From contig NZ_CP044011.1 of the NCBI RefSeq assembly GCF_016864555.1, positions 4,111,501 through 4,175,500 of the forward strand: a DNA stretch of 64,000 nt, given 5' to 3'. Positions 47,898 to 57,259 of this stretch are shown one piece after another. Made by a program: the position numbers and the translations under genes. The DNA is from Sinorhizobium sp. BG8 (GTDB taxonomy: Bacteria; Pseudomonadota; Alphaproteobacteria; Rhizobiales; Rhizobiaceae). The notes beneath the pieces were generated by a model, which worked only from the letters and a program-made list of their open reading frames with translations, was not told the DNA's origin and did not search any database. Position 1 is the first letter of the stretch. The number at the start of each line of letters is the position of its first letter.

Positions 47898-49570
47898 TGG
47901 GGCGGCAACTCTATCTGAAGGTGGACCCCTTTGCGCGAGGTCACCAGGTCCAATGTTCCTCCCAGGTCGTCAACCCGCCGGGTTATCGATCGCGGCTTGA
48001 TCAGGATGGGCATCTGCGTGTCTTCCGGCAGTCCTTTTCCGTCGTCGTCTATCTGTATGCGAAGCCTGTCCTGTCCTTCGACAATGCTGACCTGGACGTG
48101 TTTGGCACCCCCATGCCGGACCGCGTTCGCAGTCGCCTCGCACACGAGTTGGAAGATCTCCGAGATCGTCGAGCGGGAGAGTTGAAGATTCGACGGGCTG
48201 ACCTCGGTGGTTATTCGGCAGCGCCACTGCCTCTCCAGCGTCGCGGCCAGAAGGTCGAGCTGGACAGGCAGGTGATCATTCTCCGTGCCAGGCGTGGACT
48301 GCATGTCCTGGATCAGCTTGCGGATGCGCTGCTGCTGGTGCGTGAGGAGCCAGGCGATCTCCTTCAGGGAACTCTCCAGATATCCTGTGACCTGGCTTGT
48401 CGAGGCTTTCAGCATCAGGCTTGCTGCGGCAAGATCCTGCAGGATGCTGTCGTGCATGTTCATCGCCAGCCGAATGCGATCCTGGGCGATCGCCGCATCG
48501 GCAACCTCCTTCGCCAGCGCCCGCTGCTCCAGCTCGTAGCTGACACGCGTCGCAACGATCTCCGTAAGAGAGACGGTGTCTTCGTTGTGGTACCTGGGAT
48601 CGAAGACGAATACGCAGCCGCGATAGTGATTGCTGGAAAACGGCGCCACGCAGAAGGTATCGATCTCGTGATCCTGCTGTGCGCGGTCGAGTTGCTCCAG
48701 GTCGGCAAGGAGAGGAACGGCGAAGCTCATGAGTTTCGCTCCCGCCCGGCTGTCGCGTCTGTGGAATGCCGCCTGCCCTACCATAGCGATCAACTCGACA
48801 ATCCGCGCGGAGTTGGACGCCTCACGCAACTCGCTTGAGTCACGAAGGCAAAGGGCGACGCTTGCAGCAGGATGGAGGCTCTCCTGCCAGCACACAACGA
48901 GCATCGGGGTGCCAAGCACCTGGGACGCATGCCGGAGCGATTCAATCGTCAGCGGACGATGATAAGGTGTAATCCCGCCGCCGGGCCACGCCGCAAGCTT
49001 GTTGATCCTGTATCGGCTACGCTGAAGATAGGCGCCGAGATACCCGAGCATGCCGGCTATGAGGAAGAGCGAAACGCCGCGCATGATCAGAACATTGAGC
49101 TTCGAATCCCGCACGAAGTCCATTTCGATCTCCTGCCAGCTGATGGTAACCAGGATGATGGCAAGCACCAGCGCCGTGTGGACCGAGCCACGCCACCCCC
49201 AGCGGAACGTCGCCGTGAAGATCGGAAAGATGAAGAAGGTGAAAAAGGGACTCGCAAGACCGTCGGTCAAGTAGATCAGCAGCGACAAAACGGCAATGTC
49301 GACCAGGTGAACGAAACTACGCCACAGGACGGATTCGGATCCTCCTCCTGAAAAATAGAAGATGACTGCAGAATAGAAGCCGAAAGCGACGAGGAGCGCA
49401 TAGGTTTCCTCAACGAAACTCGCAGGACGTGTCGGGTCAAGGTAGACTGCAAGGAGTGCGAAAGCCGAGAAGACCAGTCGGGTAAAGCTGATCAATCTCT
49501 CTGGTTGCGCCGCAAACAGAAAGTCACTCAGTTGCAATCGTGAAAACCATAGAATCCGATTGGATTTCAT
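47894..49570 (-). CDS. Membrane histidine kinase (HisKA_3, NarX/DegS-like)
   Basis: 558 residues. Six hydrophobic segments fill about residues 28-185 (for example LISFTRLVFSAFALLAVYL, VHLVDIAVLSLLIYL, LNVLIMRGVSLFLIAGMLGYL). A GAF-like middle region follows (LRHASQVLGTPMLVVCW to FVFDP). The HisKA_3 dimerisation helix holds the phospho-His in RIRLAMNMHDSILQDLAAAS (about residue 370), and the ATPase domain has FQLVCEATANAVRHGGAK and QIDDDGKGLPE. The input signal is unknown; the six-segment sensor lacks a large periplasmic loop, which fits sensing within the membrane. The ATG at 49570 has an AGGG site. Confidence 0.92.
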   Translation of the reverse strand: MKSNRILWFSRLQLSDFLFAAQPERLISFTRLVFSAFALLAVYLDPTRPASFVEETYALLVAFGFYSAVIFYFSGGGSESVLWRSFVHLVDIAVLSLLIYLTDGLASPFFTFFIFPIFTATFRWGWRGSVHTALVLAIILVTISWQEIEMDFVRDSKLNVLIMRGVSLFLIAGMLGYLGAYLQRSRYRINKLAAWPGGGITPYHRPLTIESLRHASQVLGTPMLVVCWQESLHPAASVALCLRDSSELREASNSARIVELIAMVGQAAFHRRDSRAGAKLMSFAVPLLADLEQLDRAQQDHEIDTFCVAPFSSNHYRGCVFVFDPRYHNEDTVSLTEIVATRVSYELEQRALAKEVADAAIAQDRIRLAMNMHDSILQDLAAASLMLKASTSQVTGYLESSLKEIAWLLTHQQQRIRKLIQDMQSTPGTENDHLPVQLDLLAATLERQWRCRITTEVSPSNLQLSRSTISEIFQLVCEATANAVRHGGAKHVQVSIVEGQDRLRIQIDDDGKGLPEDTQMPILIKPRSITRRVDDLGGTLDLVTSRKGVHLQIELPPQ

Positions 49571-49689
49571 GCCGGAACCCTGAATGCTACATGTTGAGCA
49601 TACAGGATTTTCATGCAGCAGAAAGCATTTCACCAGGCACGGAAGTAAACAATATTTGTTCTCGTAATTATTCTTGAAGTCATCCTTAA

Positions 49690-50361
49690 TCAGGCGGGCG
49701 TTTCATCCGCACTCCCCCTCGCGAGGGCGAGAATTTCGATGACCTCTTCATCGCTCGTCTGGTGGAAGTCCCTGTAGTGCAAGCCCACGGCACGGAAATC
49801 TGCCGGCATGTGCAGGCAGACGATGCGGTCGACGTCGGCGCGAAGCTCGCTGATCACTTCAAGTGGTGCGACGGGGATAGCGAGGAGAACGGATCCGCAG
49901 CCAAGGCGACGTAGCGCCTTGAGCGCCACCTTCACGGTCGCTCCAGTCGCAATGCCGTCATCGACCAGAATGACATTGCGCCCGGCGAGCGGCAGCGGCA
50001 TGCGGTTGCCAACATACATTCTGCGTCGCCTGTCGATCTCCGCGAGCTGCCGGCGGGCCTCCACATCGATGTAGCGTGGCGTCACTCCACAAGCCGCCAT
50101 GATGTCGTCGTTGAGGACGATCTGTGGCTGCGCTCCATCGACGATGGCACCCAAGGCGACCTCCGGATTGGCGGGCGCACCGATCTTGCGCACGAGGAGC
50201 ACATCCAGCGGCGCACGGAATCGCTTGCAAATCTCGTATGCGACAGGAACTCCGCCGCGAGGCAAGGCGAGAACCACGGGCTTGGCTGGCTCCTCGACTG
50301 CAATCTTCGCCGCCAGTTGCGCGCCGGCGTCCTCGCGATCCTCAAAAAATACGTCCAGCAT
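49690..50361 (-). CDS. Phosphoribosyltransferase-domain protein
   Basis: 223 residues. The PRPP-binding motif is VILVDDGIATGATVKVAL (about 120-137), and VVLALPRGGVPVAYEICKRF and LVRKIGAPANPEVALGAI are typical of the ComF/YwqN-like stand-alone group often found near stress or transport genes. The exact reaction of this subgroup is unclear to me. The start at 50361 gives MLDVFFEDREDAGAQLA; the ribosome site is weak (GAGA). It is upstream of the kinase gene in the same direction with a 119-base gap, so cotranscription is possible but not certain. Confidence 0.85.
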   Translation of the reverse strand: MLDVFFEDREDAGAQLAAKIAVEEPAKPVVLALPRGGVPVAYEICKRFRAPLDVLLVRKIGAPANPEVALGAIVDGAQPQIVLNDDIMAACGVTPRYIDVEARRQLAEIDRRRRMYVGNRMPLPLAGRNVILVDDGIATGATVKVALKALRRLGCGSVLLAIPVAPLEVISELRADVDRIVCLHMPADFRAVGLHYRDFHQTSDEEVIEILALARGSADETPA

Positions 50362-50490
50362 GACAAGTCTCGACAGGACTCTGTAGGGGAGCGAGCGTGC
50401 AGCCCGCGAAAGGCAGCACTTCAACGCACTATATCCCATCCCGCCCCTGTCGTTTAGCGCCGATCACGCCTTTGCCCGCCTGTGGCAGGT

Positions 50491-50649
50491 TCACGCGGAC
50501 TTCTCCGGTTCCGGGTTTTCGTCGGGATTGGGCAGCGGCACTTCGTCAGGCAAGCGGGCCGGATCCGGCTCCTGCACGGGGATCTGCTCCGGGAAAGGCG
50601 GCGGCGGCACCGGCATCGGCGTGGTTTCGGGGATCTGAGGCTTCGGCAT
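50491..50649 (-). CDS. Small proline-rich acidic protein (52 residues)
   Basis: A short frame with a GGAG ribosome site eight bases before the ATG at 50649. The product begins MPKPQIPETTPMPVPPPPFP and ends PNPDENPEPEKSA: about one third Pro, with many Glu and Asp and no Cys or Trp. It should be disordered. Codon use is normal for this genome and the frame is closed in a sensible place before the phosphoribosyltransferase gene, so I think it is real. Function unknown; similar small Pro-rich proteins are often cell-envelope or stress related, but I make no call. Confidence 0.65.
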   Translation of the reverse strand: MPKPQIPETTPMPVPPPPFPEQIPVQEPDPARLPDEVPLPNPDENPEPEKSA

Positions 50650-51130
50650 GATCTGCTCCTTCGTCCATTGGCAAACCGAATTGGCGCCACGAAGGTTCCT
50701 CCGAGTGACGATATTTGACGAATGTGAGTGCCGTCGCTCTCGGACAGAAACCCGGATAATCTACAGGAACCACAATCCAAAGTAGCACGTTTGAGTGCAA
50801 TCAATAATTGCATATGACAGGGATTTCCCAATCGCACATCGTATCACAAACCAAAGACCGCAGTTGCCCGAGCCGCTGCAACCGTCGTCAACCTACGGTT
50901 ATTTCTTGTCGAGCTGACCTCGTGAGCGAACGCGGAGTGTGAAGGTCGAAATTGCGGACTCAACAAGCTGAAATACAGGAGACGAACTCGAATCAGAGAT
51001 GGTTAAAATTGTATTGCGAAATACAACTTATCATGGTTTATTTCTTGCAGGGGATCATCACTGGCGGCTCTCATCCAGCGTGCAGAGAACGCAGTGCATG
51101 CGTGCGCGCTGGGCGTCGTCGAGTAAACTC
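50650..51130. promoter_or_regulatory. Divergent promoter region before the Wza-like gene, with two dyads
   Basis: Two perfect inverted repeats stand out: TGCAAT-N5-ATTGCA at 50796-50812 and TTGTAT-N6-ATACAA at 51009-51026. Both look like operator sites. The open frame of the Wza-like gene extends back to 50999, across the second dyad, but this part is not signal-peptide-like. No other gene is seen here. Confidence 0.5.
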
Positions 51131-52315
51131 ATGGTTGGTAAATACTGTTTACCCAATGGATTTCTGTGCCTGGCGCTGGGTCTCTCCGGTTGTACCGTGA
51201 TGCCGTCTGCCGGCCCGGACAGCAGGTCGATTGAGGCGAATGCCTATGCTAGGGTCGAAGGTGGTGGGCGAAGTGCGGGAATAGACTACGCGCTTGCCGA
51301 TATCGATGCGGAGGTGCTGGCCGCAGTCGCCTCAGCCAACGTCAATACTCTCTCCGGTTTCGGGCAGCAGCGCTCCACGCCGGCAGCCCTGCCGCTTGGC
51401 GTCGGCGACCTGGTACAGGTTTCGATCTTCGAAGCCCAGGCGGGCGGTCTGTTCATCCCCGTCGACGCGACCGGCAGGCCCGGAAACTTCGTCTCCCTTC
51501 CCGTCCAGACGATCGACCGGGACGGATCGATCAGCGTTCCCTATGCAGGACGCCTTCGTGCATCCGGGAGATCCATTGCCGAAGTTGAGGCCGAGGTGCA
51601 GCGGCTGCTCTCCAGCCGGGCCATCGAGCCCCAGGCGGTCGTGACCGTCGTGAAGAGCCGATCGAGCCAGGTGGCCGTTCTCGGCGACGTGAAAACGCCA
51701 GCGAGACTGGAGCTGAACCCGATCGGTGACCGCATTCTCGATGTCATCTCCGAAGCGGGAGGCCTGAGTGCGCCAAGCATGGAGAGCTATGTCACGCTGC
51801 AGCGTGGCCCGCACTCCGTGACCGTCCCCTATACGCACCTTGCGGGCAAGCCGGAGGAGAACATCTATGTGCGGCCCGGCGACACGATCTTCGTCAACCG
51901 GGAGCAGCGAACCTTCCTCGCTTTCGGCGCGTCTGGACTGAACGGCCGGTTCGACTTCGAGAATTGCGACCTGACGCTCGGCGAAGCGCTCGCCAAAGCC
52001 GGGGGGCTTCTGGATACGCGGGCCGACCCCGCTCAGGTACTCCTCTACAGAAGAGTGCCGCGGGCACTGTCGCGGCAGCTCGGCATTGCTTCGACCCGTT
52101 TCGTGGCGGGCGAAGTGCCGATGATTTTCCGGGCGAACCTGCGCGATCCCGCGACCTTCTTCGCCGTTCAGAAGTTCCCCATGCAGGACAAGGACATCAT
52201 CTACGTTTCCAATGCGCCTGCAACCGAGCTTCTGAAATTTCTCCACCTGATCAACGCCGTCTCCACCACTCCCTCGAACGTCGTCGACACCAGGGACGCT
52301 GTACGGACGATGTAG
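51131..52315 (+). CDS. Polysaccharide export lipoprotein, Wza-like OPX
   Basis: 394 residues. The N-terminus MVGKYCLPNGFLCLALGLSGC is a lipoprotein signal with lipobox L-S-G-C (Cys21). The poly_export domain follows (LPLGVGDLVQVSIFEAQ, GSISVPYAGRLRASGRSIAEVE), then SLBB segments (VAVLGDVKTPARLELNPIGD; RTFLAFGASGLNGRFDFENC). It would form the outer-membrane channel for a capsule or exopolysaccharide. The chosen ATG gives a proper lipoprotein signal, though its ribosome site is weak; in-frame ATGs upstream at 51098 and 50999 are less likely. Its BY-kinase partner begins 112 bases downstream on the same strand. Confidence 0.9.
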   Translation: MVGKYCLPNGFLCLALGLSGCTVMPSAGPDSRSIEANAYARVEGGGRSAGIDYALADIDAEVLAAVASANVNTLSGFGQQRSTPAALPLGVGDLVQVSIFEAQAGGLFIPVDATGRPGNFVSLPVQTIDRDGSISVPYAGRLRASGRSIAEVEAEVQRLLSSRAIEPQAVVTVVKSRSSQVAVLGDVKTPARLELNPIGDRILDVISEAGGLSAPSMESYVTLQRGPHSVTVPYTHLAGKPEENIYVRPGDTIFVNREQRTFLAFGASGLNGRFDFENCDLTLGEALAKAGGLLDTRADPAQVLLYRRVPRALSRQLGIASTRFVAGEVPMIFRANLRDPATFFAVQKFPMQDKDIIYVSNAPATELLKFLHLINAVSTTPSNVVDTRDAVRTM

Positions 52316-52427
52316 GGAAGCTTCGGACGGCATCGCGTCATGTGAACACCTGCCGACTGATCGGCGAACGATACGAAGGGGATCACCTTGACACTGCTTC
52401 AGACCTTCGCGGCCCGTGGGCAACCCG

Positions 52428-54671
52428 ATGCTCCAGATCAACAATAGCCGCATGGCACCGCCCGCGACCGGCCTTTGGGCGAGCGATGCATCGCCGGTCT
52501 CTCCGATCGACTTCGACAAGGGCATCGCCGCGATGCGCAGGCAATGGCCGATCGTGGCCGCCTGCACCCTCGCCGCTGGCCTCCTAGGCTTGATCTATGT
52601 GATCGCCGCAATACCGCTCTACACAACGCGCACCAGCATTCTCATTGATCGCCAGTACGGCGCGGCCATCCAACAGCTCTCCGGTTCCGCCGGCCTCCTG
52701 GACGAGGAAGTGTCGGTGCTGAGCCAGATCGAGCTGCTGAAATCGGAAGCGATCGGCCTTGCCGTCGTCAATCGCTTGCACCTCGCCGACGAGACGGCTG
52801 CTGCCCCTTCGAACATGTTTCTTGCCCTGAACCGCTGGATCTTCGGCACTACCGGGAACCCGGCGAAAAGGCCTGCCGCAGACGAGGGAGAAGGCAGGCG
52901 GCGCGCGGCTCTCGAGACCATCCGGGCCAACATGGCGGTCACGCGTGCCGGTCGTTCCCGCGTGCTGGAAATCTCCTATGTCTCTCCTTCCCCCGAGCTG
53001 TCGCAGCGTGTCGCCGCGGCGATTGCGGACGCCTACCTCGCCGACAGGATTTCCTCGCGATACGAAGCGACGCGGCAGGCATCCGACTGGCTTCTCGCCC
53101 GCATGGAGGAACTCAAGCAGCGTGCCGTTTCCTCCGATCTCTCCGTCCAGAAGTTTCGCACCGAACACGGACTTGTGGCGACGAACGTGGAAGGACGGTT
53201 GGTCAGTGACCAGCAGCTCACGGAGCTCAACAGCGCCCTGATCGAAGCGAGGGCCGCGGCCGCGCAAGCCGCGGCCCGCTACGAACGAATACAAACCCTC
53301 ATCGCCGGCAACCGGGAGGAAGCCGTCGTGGCGGAAGTCCTCGGCGGAACGATCTCGAATACTCTTCGCGAAAAATATCTGAGTGCGGCCAAGCGAGAGG
53401 CCGAGATATTGGCACGCCTCGGCGCCGGCCATGTCCAGGTGCAGAGGCTGCGCGGCGAGATGGAGGAATACCGTCGCCAGATGTTCGACGAACTCCTTCG
53501 CATTGCGCAGGGCAACCGCAGCGAGCTCGATATTGCGAGATCCCGGGTCCAGAGCCTGACGGAAAGCGTCGCTCAGGCGACCCTCGTCAGCGCCTCGGCA
53601 AAAGAGAACGAGGTGCAACTGCGTGAACTGGAGCGGGAATCGGAGACCTATCGGAACGTCTATGAAGCATTCCTTCGCCGCTACCAGGAAGCTGTCCAGC
53701 AGCAATCCTTTCCCGTGGCCGACGCCCGCATCATCTCGCGTGCCGTGGTTCCCGATCGTCCAAGCCACCCGAAAAAGATGCTCGTCATCCCGCTTGCGCT
53801 ATTGATCGGTGCCGGAGCCGGTGCCTTCGCCGGCGCCTACCGGGAGTACAGGGAGCGCTCCTTCCGCACCGGAAGCGATGTGCGCCAAGCATTGGACCTT
53901 CCCTTCATCGGTGGCATTCCCCTCCTCAAGGCGGAGGATGAGAAGCCATCGGCCGACGGCCTTTCCTTTCACCCGCGGTCCGTCCGCAAGGCGAATGCTA
54001 TGGTCGACCACGTCATCGACCATCCCTTCTCCCGCTTCACCGAGACGCTGCGCGGCACCAGGATCGCGGTGGACCTCGCCCTGCCGGGAAAGGCGGCCAA
54101 AATCATCGGCATCATATCGTTGTTGCCGGCCGAGGGGCGATCAACGATTGCAATCAACCTTGCGGAGCTTCTGGCGGCGGAGGGCGCCCGCACACTTCTC
54201 ATCGACGCGGACCTCCGCAACGCAGGAGCGACGAAGGTCATCGGCGAACATGCGACGGCCGGACTTGGGGAGGCGCTGGTCGACGAGCGGTCAATCCGCG
54301 ACCTGTTGCTCGTCAATCCGAAGACGAGACTGGCATTTCTGCCCGCGACCGCCGGACCGCTCGGGTCTAGGTCATCCGTCCTGCTTGCTTCATCACGCAT
54401 GAATCATTTGCTGGAACAGGCGTCGGCGAGCTTCGACTATATCGTGCTCGACCTACCGCCGCTTGCCCCAGTAGCGGACGCGAGAGCCGTGGCACCCCAT
54501 GTGAATGCTTTCGTTCTGGTCGCGGAATGGGGAAGAACGAACCGGTACGCCTTGCAGGAAGCGTTGTTTTCCGACAGGTCGATCGCCGCGAAATGCGTCG
54601 GCGCAATCCTCAGCAAGATCGACCCCGACAAGGCAAAACTCTACAGCACAGCGAGCGATTTCGAGATGTAG
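52428..54671 (+). CDS. Wzz-type chain-length regulator fused to BY-kinase (copy 2), Arg in place of Walker A Lys
   Basis: 747 residues. Membrane segments at about 37-60 (QWPIVAACTLAAGLLGLIYVIAA) and 445-465 (MLVIPLALLIGAGAGAFAGAY) flank a coiled-coil periplasmic domain. The kinase domain has SLLPAEGRSTIAINLAELL, RTLLIDADLRN (Walker A', intact) and YIVLDLPPLAPVADA (Walker B). The Walker A Lys of the usual EGKST is Arg (EGRST). The C-terminal tail has only one Tyr (KLYSTASDFEM) instead of a cluster. So phosphotransfer may be weak or absent, and this copy may work mainly as a length regulator. The start is uncertain: GTG 52416, ATG 52428 and ATG 52464 lie in frame and none has a strong ribosome site. 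It follows the Wza-like gene in one operon. Confidence 0.88.
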   Translation: MLQINNSRMAPPATGLWASDASPVSPIDFDKGIAAMRRQWPIVAACTLAAGLLGLIYVIAAIPLYTTRTSILIDRQYGAAIQQLSGSAGLLDEEVSVLSQIELLKSEAIGLAVVNRLHLADETAAAPSNMFLALNRWIFGTTGNPAKRPAADEGEGRRRAALETIRANMAVTRAGRSRVLEISYVSPSPELSQRVAAAIADAYLADRISSRYEATRQASDWLLARMEELKQRAVSSDLSVQKFRTEHGLVATNVEGRLVSDQQLTELNSALIEARAAAAQAAARYERIQTLIAGNREEAVVAEVLGGTISNTLREKYLSAAKREAEILARLGAGHVQVQRLRGEMEEYRRQMFDELLRIAQGNRSELDIARSRVQSLTESVAQATLVSASAKENEVQLRELERESETYRNVYEAFLRRYQEAVQQQSFPVADARIISRAVVPDRPSHPKKMLVIPLALLIGAGAGAFAGAYREYRERSFRTGSDVRQALDLPFIGGIPLLKAEDEKPSADGLSFHPRSVRKANAMVDHVIDHPFSRFTETLRGTRIAVDLALPGKAAKIIGIISLLPAEGRSTIAINLAELLAAEGARTLLIDADLRNAGATKVIGEHATAGLGEALVDERSIRDLLLVNPKTRLAFLPATAGPLGSRSSVLLASSRMNHLLEQASASFDYIVLDLPPLAPVADARAVAPHVNAFVLVAEWGRTNRYALQEALFSDRSIAAKCVGAILSKIDPDKAKLYSTASDFEM

Positions 54672-55025
54672 AAGCGAGCCATCACCCCGCGAACAGCTCA
54701 ATGAAGGTCTACAAAATCAGGAACTTCGTCAAATTTCGGTGCCCCGCACACGGGCAGTGCCCGTTTCTCGCCGTGCCTCGGCGAGCGCCATCCCGAAGCG
54801 GGTGCCTTCCAGTACATACCCGGGACAAGGTCGCTTCCCGTCTCCGGCATATAACCTTTCGCCCCTTCGCCTTTTTCCCCGCGCCCGGACGGCGAAATAG
54901 GATTCCGGTCCTGTTTCGAGATGGAGGCCTGCGATGGATGAAACTGTACGACCCGTGTCGGGGAAAATGGCGACGGATGGCGCTCGATGGATTTCTACTT
55001 CCGCCAAGAGCCGGGTGCTGTTCTC
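54672..55025. other. Intergenic region between BY-kinase and SGNH hydrolase genes
   Basis: About 350 bases without a recognisable gene. A small hairpin ACGGGC-AGT-GCCCGT (54750-54764) followed by TTCTC could be a weak terminator for the kinase operon. An in-frame ATG at 54987 could extend the hydrolase by 13 residues. Confidence 0.4.
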
Positions 55026-56330
55026 ATGACGACACCAGCAATCGGCCTCTCGCTGGGCGGACACGCCATATCCGATGCATCCGTCATTCGAAACATAGCA
55101 GCCTGGGGCGATAGCCTGACGGCGGGCGCCGGCGCCTCCACGGCGCTCACCTCCTATCCTGCCCGGGCTTCCTTGCTGTTTGCGCCCGCCCGCGACATCG
55201 CCAATTGCGGCGTCGGGGGACAGGATGCAGAACAGATCGCCGCCCGGCAGGGCGGTGTTCCGATCACCGTAACCGTGGAAAACAACAGCATTCCCGAAAG
55301 ACGCGGCCACGACTGGTCCTGGAATTTTGCCGACGGAGAAGCACAGGGATGGCGTGACACCGTTCTCGCCGGACCGGCGCTCGTAACGGGCGGCTGGATA
55401 TCCTGCAGTGCGACGAATGTCCTCGATGGTCTGTACCGCCCGTTGGAGGTCACGCTTCCCGCCGGTCTCGATATTCGGATCGCGTTCGACATCGTGATTT
55501 CAGCGGGAATGACAGTTTGCGTTAATGGACTTGGCGGCGGTGCATGGGGTGCAAAGACGCCGGATGGCGCCTATGGACACAATCTGTCGTCCTCGGGACA
55601 CTATTCCGTCGCTCTCGTCAGCGGCGGCGCCATCGCCGATTATGTCGACCAGATCGGTTTCCTGCTGCTGTCGGGCAGCGGTACCTTTTCTGTCGACAAC
55701 ATCGTGGTGTCCGTTGCCGCCGCAGAGGTCCAGCTATCGGTCACAGACCGATCTCCGAATGTCCTGACCGTCGACAACGGCTTTACGGGAATGCTGTCCG
55801 GTACGCTCGCCGGCGTGCGCGGAACCATGACGACGGACGCCTCCGGTAACTGGACCTTTCTGCGCGAAAGCGAGGGCGCGGCAGTCGCGTGCCCGGTGGG
55901 AACGCGGTTCATCCCCGAAGAGGCTCGATCGCTTCGCAATCGTATCGCCTGGTTCTGGGCCGGCAACAATGGCATCGCGGATGCAGACAGTTCCGCCGCC
56001 GGTCTTGCGGCGATCGAGGCGATGATCGCTCATCTCCCGCATCGGCGTTTTCTGGTCGCCCCGGCACTCGCCGCCAGCGACGCCAGTCCGGCGCTGATGG
56101 CTGTGATCTCCGATTTCAATGCATCGCTCGCATCCCTATACGGCACGCGTTTCGTGGATCTGCTTGTCGAACTTCAGGCGAGCGGTAACCATTCGGCGGA
56201 CGACGACGCCGATATCGCGGCCGGCCACGTGCCGCGCTCGCTGAGGGTCGACAGCATTCACCTGAATGATGTCGGCTACGCCGTCGTCGCCGGGGCGATG
56301 AAAGCGCGCACACTGGCACTCGGCTGGTGA
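55026..56330 (+). CDS. SGNH/GDSL hydrolase with a large inserted beta domain
   Basis: 434 residues. SGNH block I is IAAWGDSLTAG (nucleophile Ser, about residue 30), block II Gly is in NCGVGGQDAEQIA, block III is FWAGNNGIAD and block V is DSIHLNDVGY (Asp and His of the triad, about 409-412). Between blocks II and III about 200 residues of beta-rich sequence are inserted (VTLPAGLDIRIAFDIVISAG; GSGTFSVDNIVVSVAA), which looks like a carbohydrate-binding jelly roll. Family members are esterases that often remove acetyl groups from polysaccharides. No signal peptide is clear at the N-terminus. It is the last gene on the plus strand here and converges on the GT2 gene. Confidence 0.85.
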   Translation: MTTPAIGLSLGGHAISDASVIRNIAAWGDSLTAGAGASTALTSYPARASLLFAPARDIANCGVGGQDAEQIAARQGGVPITVTVENNSIPERRGHDWSWNFADGEAQGWRDTVLAGPALVTGGWISCSATNVLDGLYRPLEVTLPAGLDIRIAFDIVISAGMTVCVNGLGGGAWGAKTPDGAYGHNLSSSGHYSVALVSGGAIADYVDQIGFLLLSGSGTFSVDNIVVSVAAAEVQLSVTDRSPNVLTVDNGFTGMLSGTLAGVRGTMTTDASGNWTFLRESEGAAVACPVGTRFIPEEARSLRNRIAWFWAGNNGIADADSSAAGLAAIEAMIAHLPHRRFLVAPALAASDASPALMAVISDFNASLASLYGTRFVDLLVELQASGNHSADDDADIAAGHVPRSLRVDSIHLNDVGYAVVAGAMKARTLALGW

Positions 56331-56350
56331 GAGTGAACGGGATGCGTCGC

Positions 56351-57259
56351 TCAGAGGTCAAGCCCGGTGACTTGGGCAAGCGACTGTCGCTTTTCATCGA
56401 TGGTCGAGCACGAGGCGAGTGCCCGTTCGCATTCCAGAACCTTCGCCCCCACCAGGAACCGGTACCAGTAGCCCTGAAGCACGTGGTAGATCAGCCCCTC
56501 TCGACCATCGAGAAAGCCCAGTTGCAGGAAGTATCGCAAGACAAAATAACAGGAGGCGGCGAGCGGAAAAGGCAGCCTGTCGTGGATGTAAACCTTGGCA
56601 AACCTCTTCGCCCGGGTTGGGGCCGGCGCAGTGCGCCATGGAATGTTGTCCTGCGGAAACAGGCGGTGACGTCGGTTGAGGATTTCGACAGCCTCGCGCG
56701 TCGCATAGCCGTTGTGCTTGTCGATGAAGTAGGTGAGTGCATTGAGGTTGTGGTCGGCGAAAGCGGCGCTGAACGTCACCGTCCGGCCTCCGCTGGTCGT
56801 GACGTGCTCGTCCATCCAGCGGTCTTCGACATGGCCATGCCCACGCCGCCAGATGCGGGTGAAGATCAACGGATAGCGCCCTCCCCATCGGATCCAGCGG
56901 CCCATGAAAATATGTTTTCGTTTCAGGTTTATGCCGACCGTATCGGGAGGAAGACAGGGAATCCGCGCGCTTATCTCGGCCGCAAGCGCCGGTTCGACCA
57001 CTTCGTCGGCATCAAGGCGCATGATCCATTCGGAGGCGATCGCCGTATGTTCCAGTGCCCAGCGCAGCTGACGGGATTGATTGGCGAAGGGATGCTGCAA
57101 CACCCTCGCCCCGAGCTCTGTTGCGATTTCCGTGGTCCTGTCGCTGGAAAACGAGTCGACCACGACGACCTCCTCGGCAAAGGAAGCGACGGAGGCGATC
57201 GCGCGCTCGATGTGACGCTCCTCATTGTAGGTCAGGATGATCACGCAAAGGGAGATCAT
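56351..57259 (-). CDS. GT2-family glycosyltransferase, WaaE/KdtX-like
   Basis: 302 residues. ISLCVIILTYNEERHIERAIASV at the N-terminus, VVVVDSFSSDRTTEIA, and the DxD-type RLDADEVVEP (about 80-89) are the GT-A signatures of the WaaE-like beta-glycosyltransferases. KRKHIFMGRWIRWGG and WRRGHGHVEDRWMDEHV are further family blocks. It would add one sugar to the lipid-linked repeat unit on the cytoplasmic face. Its ATG overlaps the stop of the acetyltransferase gene by 4 bases, and it is the last gene of the seven-gene minus-strand operon. Confidence 0.92.
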   Translation of the reverse strand: MISLCVIILTYNEERHIERAIASVASFAEEVVVVDSFSSDRTTEIATELGARVLQHPFANQSRQLRWALEHTAIASEWIMRLDADEVVEPALAAEISARIPCLPPDTVGINLKRKHIFMGRWIRWGGRYPLIFTRIWRRGHGHVEDRWMDEHVTTSGGRTVTFSAAFADHNLNALTYFIDKHNGYATREAVEILNRRHRLFPQDNIPWRTAPAPTRAKRFAKVYIHDRLPFPLAASCYFVLRYFLQLGFLDGREGLIYHVLQGYWYRFLVGAKVLECERALASCSTIDEKRQSLAQVTGLDL

